Below are positions 6,872 to 12,059 of a stretch of DNA of 12,059 nucleotides, piece by piece. The translations under genes and the position numbers were made by a program. How positions within the stretch are numbered: position 1 is the stretch's first letter; the number at the start of each line of letters is the position of its first letter. This DNA is from Candidatus Altimarinota bacterium. GTDB taxonomy: Bacteria > Patescibacteriota > Gracilibacteria > BD1-5 > UBA6164. The stretch covers positions 1 through 12,059 of the forward strand of contig JAHDGX010000026.1 of the NCBI GenBank assembly GCA_020631575.1, given 5' to 3'. The notes beneath the pieces are model-generated. The model was not told the DNA's origin and made no database searches. It saw only the letters and a list, made by a program, of their open reading frames with translations.

Positions 6872-7586
6872 ATAGGCTTTGATTGTGCTCTGAAACTTTT
6901 TCTATAAAAAAGTCTTCAAGTCATCATTTGAGTTTTTTTACCGATTGCCCTTCTACTATGAGATGTCCATAATTAATAATACTAATTCTATCACAAATAC
7001 TTTCTACATCTGCGAGGATATGAGTATTAAAAAATATAGTTGTTCCTTCCCCTTTAAGCTCTACTAAAAGATCTTTTACCATTTTTCGGCCTATAGGATC
7101 AAGCCCACTCATAGGCTCATCAAGAAACAATAATTCTGGCTCGTTTATAATAGATTGAGCGAGTCAGACTCTCTGTAACATCCCTTTTGAATAGCTCTTA
7201 AGATACTTATCTCCAGCATTCTCAAGTCCTACTTTTTTAAGAAGTGTATTTACGCGAGCAGTAAGATCGTGTCACTTGAGACCAAAAAAACTCCCATTAA
7301 ACTCCAAAAATTCTCTTCCAGTGAGATGTTTATAGAGATAGGTATTCTCTGGCATAAAACCGATTCTATTTTTATCATCGATCGTAAGTCCATCTGTTCC
7401 AAAAATTTTAATGCTTCCAGATTCAGGAGTAATGAGACCCAAGATAGATTTCATAGTTGTTGTCTTCCCAGCTCCATTAGGTCATAAGAAACCATAAATT
7501 TCTCATTTTTTCACTCAAAAACTTACTGAGTGAAGTACTTGTTTTTTAGCAAGTGTTTTATCTACTTTTTGAACTTCGAGTATCAT
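6870..7586 (-). CDS. ABC transporter ATP-binding protein
   Basis: A 238-aa nucleotide-binding subunit with all motifs: Walker A GPNGAGKT (residues 35-42, first Gly encoded by TGA), MPEN in the Q-loop position (78-81), signature YSKGM (132-136) followed by LQR, Walker B LLFLDEP (152-158), D-loop SGLDP and switch histidine in NTHIL. The ENTYLYKHLTGREFLEF segment and the YSKGMxQR signature place it in the CcmA/NatA-like group that powers exporters of ions, drugs or lipids. In most relatives a permease gene is adjacent; none is here, the next gene upstream being a divergent orphan, so its partner is encoded elsewhere. The short C-terminal tail after GQSVKKLKGGLEDFF is unremarkable. AGAG lies about seven bases before the ATG. 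It ends in the palindrome terminator. Confidence 0.92.
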
Positions 7587-7604
7587 TGTATCTCTATTAA
7601 AATT

Positions 7605-7610
7605 ATTATA
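7605..7610 (-). promoter_or_regulatory. -10 box of the ABC-ATPase gene
   Basis: Perfect TATAAT on the minus strand, 18 bases upstream of the ATG at 7586. The 17-bp-spaced -35 position (7628-7633, AGTGCT) is poor and coincides with a dyad, which would fit a promoter that depends on a regulator. Confidence 0.5.
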
Positions 7611-7618
7611 TGAGTATT

Positions 7619-7632
7619 GTGCTCAAAAGCAC
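7619..7632. promoter_or_regulatory. Operator-like dyad GTGCT-CAAA-AGCAC
   Basis: A perfect 5-bp inverted repeat with a 4-base spacer, located across the spacer and -35 region of the ABC-ATPase promoter and about 33 bases upstream of the divergent orphan's -35. It has no T tract, so it is not a terminator. An operator for one or both divergent genes is an inference; a 5-bp stem could also be chance. Confidence 0.3.
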
Positions 7633-7664
7633 TCAAAAGGCAAACAACAGTCTTAAAATAATAT

Positions 7665-7692
7665 TTGACATAAGGAATTAAATCTTTTTAAT
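7665..7692 (+). promoter_or_regulatory. Promoter of the 7699-8751 gene
   Basis: Perfect TTGACA (7665-7670), then TTTAAT at 7687-7692 (16-bp spacer) or TTAATA at 7688-7693 (17-bp). The -10 ends six or so bases before the ATG at 7699, so transcription should begin at the start codon: a second candidate leaderless gene in this window. Confidence 0.55.
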
Positions 7693-7698
7693 AAAATA

Positions 7699-8751
7699 AT
7701 GAAAAGACCACTTTGATTATCTGAGCTTATGGTATGAATGCAACACGAAATAGACGTTGCAAGTTTTTTAGAGTTAATGGATCATTCTGGTATATCTCAT
7801 GAAGCAAGAGTAGTTCTAGTCGACAGACTTGCAGAGGTAGATTTTGATATGGTAATAAAGCTGGTGTACAAATACAAAGAATCCCATCATATAGTTATCC
7901 ATGCTCTCATATCTAAGCTCCCAAGCTTAAAATATGAACGAGTAGAAGATATTCTTAGCGATAATTCAATCGATACATATGTAAGACTTAAGTTATTACT
8001 CAAGGTAAAAAAAATACCATGAAAGAAGCTTGAGGAATTTTTAAAAAATACGAATATTCCTTATGAGATTAGGAGAAGATATGCAGAAAAATTACAGGAA
8101 CAGTTCAATCTAGAAAATTATCTTGATTCTCTCGATATTCATAAGGATAAGCCATATATATGAGACCAATTAAATCAACAGCAATTTAGTAACATGGTGG
8201 AAGGATCTCCTCTAGATCTGAATCCACAATTAGTTCCTACTGACAGAACTCTCAATTTTTATTATAGAGAGTGACAATGATCTTTTAAACCACATTTTGA
8301 GGTTCTAATATCATTAATTGATGCTCTTGTTTGAAGAAAAACTTTTACATCTTGGAATAAATTTAGACTTATTACTAGGGATCGCACTGACAAAATCATC
8401 TGAGGTGTTGCAGCCTCCAAAAGTTATTGATTACAATTCAGAAGTGAAAATGCAATTTTTGCAGATACGATACACATGACTCATGGAACACCTGAAAATG
8501 TGCCATGAAGTCATCCGATAGTATGAAAATGACTCTACAGAGATTCTAGTAAACTTAGAAATCATTCATATAGATTATGAGAGTATTCTAGAATACCGTT
8601 ATTATATGATAGATGATCTCACAAAGCAGAAAAAAGAGATGATTATTGATTATGATTTCCCATCAAAAAAAGTATGTGAGAGGTATGTGATATTGTTGTA
8701 AGATCACTTATTCAGGCTGATTCCAGGATAGCTGAAAGTCTCAATAAATAA
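7699..8751 (+). CDS. Orphan protein, 350 aa, unknown function
   Basis: ATG 7699 to TAA 8749-8751, with about 20 in-frame TGA codons; under the standard code only a 94-aa piece (7738-8022) would be seen. I do not recognise it. The N-terminal 150 residues are helical and Leu/Asp-rich (FLELMDHSGI, EARVVLVDRLAEVDFD, VIHALISKLPSL, VRLKLLLKVKKIP), loosely like HEAT-type repeats. The remaining 200 residues are a basic, Gly/His/Tyr-rich globular part with aromatic patches (LNFYYREGQGSFKPHFEV, SKSYGLQFRSE, IHMTHGTPENVPGSHP, LRNHSYRLGEYSRIPLLYDR) and end in a helix (DIVVRSLIQADSRIAESL). No signal peptide or membrane span. The several His/Asp/Arg could form an active or metal site, but I cannot name one. 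A downstream in-frame ATG at 7738 is a less likely start. It stands alone, divergent from the ABC ATPase. Confidence 0.8.
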
Positions 8752-8754
8752 TTT

Positions 8755-9528
8755 TTACTTCTTCGTACTAGCAAAAAACATTTTTTTAAATCAGGTTCTT
8801 TCAGTTTGACCAGAAAGTCAGAGTTTAGGAATCTTTTTTGTATGAGTTTCGTAGCTTGAGAACATATAATCCCAAATAGAAAGAAAAAATCAGTAGTTTG
8901 ACATAGATTCTGAAATTTTCTGAGAGTGATGAACTTCATGAAATTTTGGAGTCACTATGATTTTTGAAACGAGTCTGTCTAATCTTTTTGGAAGCATAAA
9001 GTTCGAGTGATTAAACATCGCAGAAAAATTCAGAACTATTTCAAAGAGTATCACAGACCAGATTGGTGGCCCAAATACAGCAATTACTGATATCTTTGTA
9101 AGTACAGACAATATTGCTTCTCCATAATGAAAACGAAGGGCTGTAGTAAAATCCATATCAAGATCACTGTGATGTACACTGTGAAACTTCCAGAGAAATG
9201 GGATTTTATGAAAAAGTACATGCTCAAAGTAAATCACTAAATCGAGCAAGAAAAACATGATGATTCAAGCGACAATTTCTGAAACTCATAGGAACGGAAA
9301 TAATCAATATGAATTTTCTGACATATACAGCACTACTGAGAGCGGAGTAATAATAAATAATATTCTAATAATAAGCGTGTTTATAATAGTCATAGAAAAG
9401 TTTTCTCCCCAACGAGTCATTTTACTATCAGTATACCTTCTTGATGCAAAAAAATACTCAGCAGCCCCAAATAATAGGACTCCTGAGATAAAAGCTATGA
9501 GATTTATAAGATAGAGTTTTTCTAGCAT
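8755..9528 (-). CDS. Sterol desaturase / fatty acid hydroxylase family membrane protein
   Basis: A 257-aa integral membrane protein with the complete histidine set of the ERG3/fatty-acid-hydroxylase superfamily: H103-x3-H107 (EHVLFH), H116-x2-HH (HSVHHS), H174 (FNHSN) and H197-x2-HH (HEVHHS). These ligands hold a di-iron centre that uses O2 to hydroxylate or desaturate lipids. Hydrophobic segments lie near residues 5-25, 45-68, 80-101 and 138-172, with the His clusters on the cytoplasmic face. The substrate is unknown; the family covers sterols, carotenoids, sphingolipids and alkylglycerols. It lies four bases downstream of the RskA-like gene and is probably co-transcribed. Its stop comes three bases from the stop of the convergent orphan, without a visible terminator. 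An O2-dependent enzyme beside peroxide and aldehyde detoxifying genes suggests contact with oxygen. Confidence 0.88.
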
Positions 9529-9532
9529 GGAT

Positions 9533-10204
9533 TTATTTTATATCCATAAGTACATATTCAACTGCATCTAACACTTGGGTATACTGATCTATCTTTTTTT
9601 GCGAATATCATTTTCCTAATATCTCTATTCTAAGCTCTCAGATTCTTTCAAGAATTTTATCAGTGTTTAGCTTTGATATTCCTATTTTCTCAATTCGGTT
9701 TTTCACAAACATTCTCAAAGACTTTTGGTAATCTGAGACTTCTTTCTTCTCAACATGTTTCATCATCGTTGCAGCAACAACATCTCACTCAACTATATGA
9801 TCTGCTGGAGCTGGATTTCCATCATTTGGTTCGAGTGTTAGGACATAGAAATCGTAGTCTGTATAGTCTATGTCGCTTGAAAAGTTATTCTCCCAATGTC
9901 CTCATACCAATTCTGCCTGAAAAACTTTTCATGTAGAGATAAATGTAAACGGTTCTTTTCTTACTATCCATCACTCATAAAAATCATCTCCCATAGGAGC
10001 TGTCAACCCTAAAAATTTAGCATGAAGTGCATATCAAGTTACATCATTAAAAGATGCAGTTGCATATCCAGCGGCATCAGAAGGAGTAGTGATTCCACGA
10101 ATTTCTTTTCAACCCGTCACATCGACTATGTTATTTTCATAGTCAGTATATCCAGATGAGACCAAAACTGCTCCGAGAAATAATGAACCAAATATTTTTT
10201 TCAT
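9533..10204 (-). CDS. Secreted protein with RskA-C-like (anti-sigma-K) domain
   Basis: A 223-aa protein from ATG 10204. The first 18 residues form a short signal-like sequence (MKKIFGSLFLGAVLVSS), so it is probably exported or membrane-tethered; no Cys follows that would make it a lipoprotein. Residues about 55-145 resemble the extracytoplasmic domain of anti-sigma-K factors: ATASFNDVTGYALHAKFLGL, YEGWIVRKEPFTFISTG, DFYVLTLEPNDGNPAPADHI and a final VEGDV strand. The last 70 residues are a charged helical tail (MMKHVEKKEVSDYQKSLRMF to the end). The cytoplasmic sigma-binding part of RskA is absent and no sigma factor is adjacent, so it is probably a sensor or structural copy of the fold and not a proven anti-sigma factor. 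It is the first gene of a two-gene unit with the desaturase-family protein. Confidence 0.7.
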
Positions 10205-10218
10205 AGTAATCTTATAAA

Positions 10219-10246
10219 TATATAAAGTAGAAATATCTTACTTAAA
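10219..10246 (-). promoter_or_regulatory. Weak candidate promoter of the RskA-like gene
   Basis: Minus-strand TTTAAG (10241-10246), 16-bp spacer, TATATA (10219-10224), about 14 bases before the ATG at 10204. The region is so AT-rich that this could be chance. No terminator hairpin for the upstream aldehyde dehydrogenase gene is visible in 10205-10287, so read-through is possible. Confidence 0.3.
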
Positions 10247-10287
10247 ACTCTTAAATAAAACTTAGAAGAATCTTAGAGGAAACTAAA

Positions 10288-11655
10288 TTATGGGTATACA
10301 ACCACTTTTTTATTCATAAATGCTCTCAGCCCCTCTGGTCCATTTTCCTTTCCGTATCATGATTTCTTTGGTCATCCAAATGGAAGATGGGGTTTCGATC
10401 CTGCTCCAGCATTTATAAATACCATTCATCCCTCTAGACGATCAGCTATAGTTTTACACTGGTCTACATCATCTCCATACACGCAGGCAGAAAGCGCGAA
10501 ATCACTATCATTTGCAATGCGAATAGAATCTTCTAGATCTTTTGATTTGATGATGCTTGCCACTGGACCGAATACTTCTTCGTTATAACTCGCTATGCCT
10601 TTTTTCACATCAGCAATAACAGTTCCCTCATAGTATTCTCCTCTCTCTCAAGCTTTTTTCCCTCCACAAATGAGTCTTGCTCAATCTGCTATACTTCTTT
10701 GAACCTGCTCATCAATCTCTTCGACAAGATCGAGACGTGCCATAGGTGGTATCTGCGTATCGGCTTGCATTGGGTCTCAGAGTTTCATACTTTCCATATA
10801 TTTTCACATCTCTTGTACGAAATCATCATAATGCTTCTCCATTACTATAAATCTTTTCGATGAGTTACACTTTTGTCCCCCGTTGGCTATTCGACAGGCA
10901 ACAGCCTCAGCTACCATTTTCTTCGTATCTGCATGATCAGCTAGAACAAAGGCATCGTTTCATCCAAGCTCAAGTACTGATGGTTTGAGGTATTTTCCAG
11001 CAAGAGCTCCTACTGCGGATCCCGCTCTTTCTCCACCAGTGAGATTTACTCCTCTCACATGTTTGTGAGAAATAATAAGCTCTGATTGAGACGAGCTCAC
11101 AAAAAAATTTGTATAAATCCCTTCTGGAAAACCAGCTTTAGTAAAAAAGTCTTCTATTTGCTGAGCACACATAGGTACATTAGAAGCATGTTTATAGAGC
11201 TGCGTATTTCCAGCAAGTATATTTGGCACTGCAGCTCTCAAGATCTGATTGTATGGAAAGTTCCATGGTCCCACACCAAATATAACTCCAAGTGGATCAT
11301 ATACGTATTTCCCAGAAGTACCGTTGAGCTCAAACTCTTCATCCCCTATATACGTTTCAAGATTATCTGCAAACCATCTAATAAGATCTCCTGTTCCTTT
11401 GAGTCAAGCCTTACTTGCACTGTAAAGCATTCACATTTCTCTTGTTTGGAGCTCAGCGTAAGCATCTAAATCAGCCTCTATAACATCAGCAAGCTTATAA
11501 AACATCTGTTTTCTATGTTCAAAAGATGTTTCTCTCCATTCTAGATACGCGCTGTGAGCTTTTTCTATTTTTTCTATTATCTGCTCATCGCTAAGAGTCT
11601 CAAACTCTGCATTTATCTCTCAAGTATATGGGTTAATTGAAGTTAGTTTTCACAT
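10288..11655 (-). CDS. Aldehyde dehydrogenase (succinate-semialdehyde type)
   Basis: A 455-aa protein, full length for the NAD(P)-dependent ALDH superfamily; the length and the short N-terminus match Sad/YneI-like succinate-semialdehyde dehydrogenases. In order: PLGVIFGVGPWNFPYNQ (nucleotide-binding site entry), LAGNTQLYKHASNVP (cofactor Lys), NLTGGERAGS, ELGGND with general base E230, NGGQKC with catalytic C263, YNEEVFGPVAS, and PFGGPKKSGYGKENGPEG at the end. It oxidises an aldehyde to the carboxylate in the cytoplasm; the exact substrate cannot be read from sequence. The second codon is TGA (Gly), so with the standard code the gene would stop straight after its ATG. About 12 glycines are TGA, including the second Gly of ELGGN and of PFGG, both nearly invariant, while most use GGA. 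It is divergent from the peroxiredoxin. Confidence 0.93.
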
Positions 11656-11683
11656 AATCTATGCTTAAAAAATACATATATAT

Positions 11684-11711
11684 ATAGTATGCAGCTGCCT
11701 GAATAAATCAA
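11684..11711 (-). promoter_or_regulatory. Promoter of the aldehyde dehydrogenase gene
   Basis: Minus-strand TTGATT (11706-11711), 16-bp spacer, TACTAT (11684-11689). Transcription would start near 11677 and give a leader of about 20 bases, AT-rich and without Shine-Dalgarno. Confidence 0.55.
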
Positions 11712-11735
11712 TAATTCTAAAGATGAAAAATATAT

Positions 11736-11763
11736 TTGACCCCCACTAAAATCAAGCTAAAAT
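11736..11763 (+). promoter_or_regulatory. Promoter of the peroxiredoxin gene
   Basis: TTGACC (11736-11741), 16-bp spacer, TAAAAT (11758-11763), with a start expected near 11770 and a leader of about 27 bases. No OxyR- or PerR-type box is obvious by eye. Confidence 0.55.
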
Positions 11764-11796
11764 CCTGCCAGTTTATAGTAAATAATATTAAAAAAT

Positions 11797-12059
11797 ATGT
11801 GTAATAACTTTGAAGATTTTCAAATCGCTAAAATTGATGCTCCAGCTCCTAATTTTGAGCTTCCGTATTATTGTCCTAAAAAAGATGACGAAGGAGTACT
11901 TCACCTAGAAGATATGAAAGGAAAATGGGTAGTACTATTTTACTATCCAGCTGATTTTACTTTTGTGTGTCCTACAGAACTCAAGGATATGGCTGATAGT
12001 GAAGAGATATTTGAGAATATGGGAGTAGAAGTACTCGCAGCCTCAACTGATACTATTTT
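11797..12059 (+). CDS. Peroxiredoxin, AhpC/Prx1 (typical 2-Cys) family, 3' part missing
   Basis: ATG 11797 runs 87 codons to the window edge. It begins APAPNFELP, the usual thioredoxin-fold entry, and carries FYYPADFTFVCPTEL with the PxxxTxxC motif (P51, T55, peroxidatic C58), then the helix LKDMADSEEIFENMGVEVLAAS and the start of STDT. The enzyme reduces H2O2 and alkyl hydroperoxides using thioredoxin-like donors in the cytosol. The resolving Cys of the typical 2-Cys type would lie beyond the edge. All three glycines in this part are GGA, none TGA, which may reflect higher expression than its neighbours, though three codons are few. Two extra N-terminal cysteines (C2, C26) are present. Divergent from the aldehyde dehydrogenase; both fit oxidative or carbonyl stress defence. 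Confidence 0.95.
   Translation, partial: MCNNFEDFQIAKIDAPAPNFELPYYCPKKDDEGVLHLEDMKGKWVVLFYYPADFTFVCPTELKDMADSEEIFENMGVEVLAASTDTI

Noticed and set aside
7619..7634. A CIRCE operator (HrcA binding site)
   Set aside because: AAAGCACTC resembles one CIRCE half, but the mirrored GAGTGCTAA at the 9-base spacing is absent, so it is only a half-site match.
9257..9514. A plus-strand ORF of 85 codons
   Set aside because: Antisense to the desaturase-family gene, whose His clusters are complete on the minus strand.
10255..10285. A terminator hairpin after the aldehyde dehydrogenase
   Set aside because: The CTTAG units at 10261 and 10272 are a direct repeat, not an inverted one, and no stem with a T tract forms.
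11086..11469. A plus-strand ORF of 127 codons
   Set aside because: Antisense to the aldehyde dehydrogenase; its residues show no family pattern while the minus strand carries all ALDH motifs.
803..11655. Many pseudogenes or sequencing frameshifts
   Set aside because: The apparent breaks are all in-frame TGA at glycine positions, with reading frame kept, so they reflect the code and not decay.
803..11655. Mycoplasma-type code 4 (UGA = Trp)
   Set aside because: TGA sits at P-loop, GIDEAGRG and ELGGN glycines, where Trp would destroy the motifs, and TGG is used for Trp.

Overview
The window reads as bacterial DNA from a lineage that uses genetic code 25, in which UGA encodes glycine. Under the standard code almost every gene breaks into fragments. 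Read with TGA as Gly, the sequence resolves into 13 nearly back-to-back genes. TGA falls on family-invariant glycines: the first Gly of an ABC Walker A, the P-loop Gly of a kinase, the first Gly of the RNase HII GIDEAGRG motif, the second Gly of the aldehyde dehydrogenase ELGGN motif and the CGC of QueH. TGG still sits at expected Trp positions, and CGA/CGG at expected Arg positions. This code is known from Gracilibacteria (BD1-5) and Absconditabacteria (SR1) of the Patescibacteria/CPR. Low GC, short intergenic spaces and small genomes with many orphan proteins fit that placement; the sequence does not decide between the two phyla.

Layout. 1-656: two minus-strand genes, the start of one that runs off the left edge and a 174-aa orphan that ends in a hairpin terminator. 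803-2567: plus-strand block with a GT-B glycosyltransferase and a compact HrcA heat-shock repressor. 2564-5024: minus-strand operon, in transcription order an RNase HII-QueH fusion, a P-loop nucleotide-kinase-like protein and a small membrane protein; its last stop codon overlaps the hrcA stop. 5083-6836: plus-strand pair, a TPR protein and an FtsA-like actin-fold ATPase, ended by a 44-bp perfect palindrome shared with the convergent ABC-type ATPase (6870-7586, minus). 7699-8751: plus-strand 350-aa orphan. 8755-10204: minus-strand pair, a secreted protein with an anti-sigma-K (RskA) C-terminal-like domain and a sterol-desaturase/fatty-acid-hydroxylase-family membrane protein. 10288-11655: minus-strand succinate-semialdehyde-type dehydrogenase. 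11797-end: plus-strand 2-Cys peroxiredoxin, cut by the window edge.

The genes look like ordinary cell maintenance: envelope glycan and lipid chemistry, division, RNA-DNA hybrid repair, tRNA queuosine, proteostasis control, aldehyde and peroxide detoxification. I see no mobile element, CRISPR array, rRNA or tRNA. The points that most deserve follow-up are the uninterrupted rnhB-queH reading frame, the recoded UGA, and the recurring promoter layout (about 16-bp spacer, weak or absent Shine-Dalgarno, two genes apparently leaderless). Intergenic stretches are all shorter than 150 bp and appear to hold promoters or terminators only.
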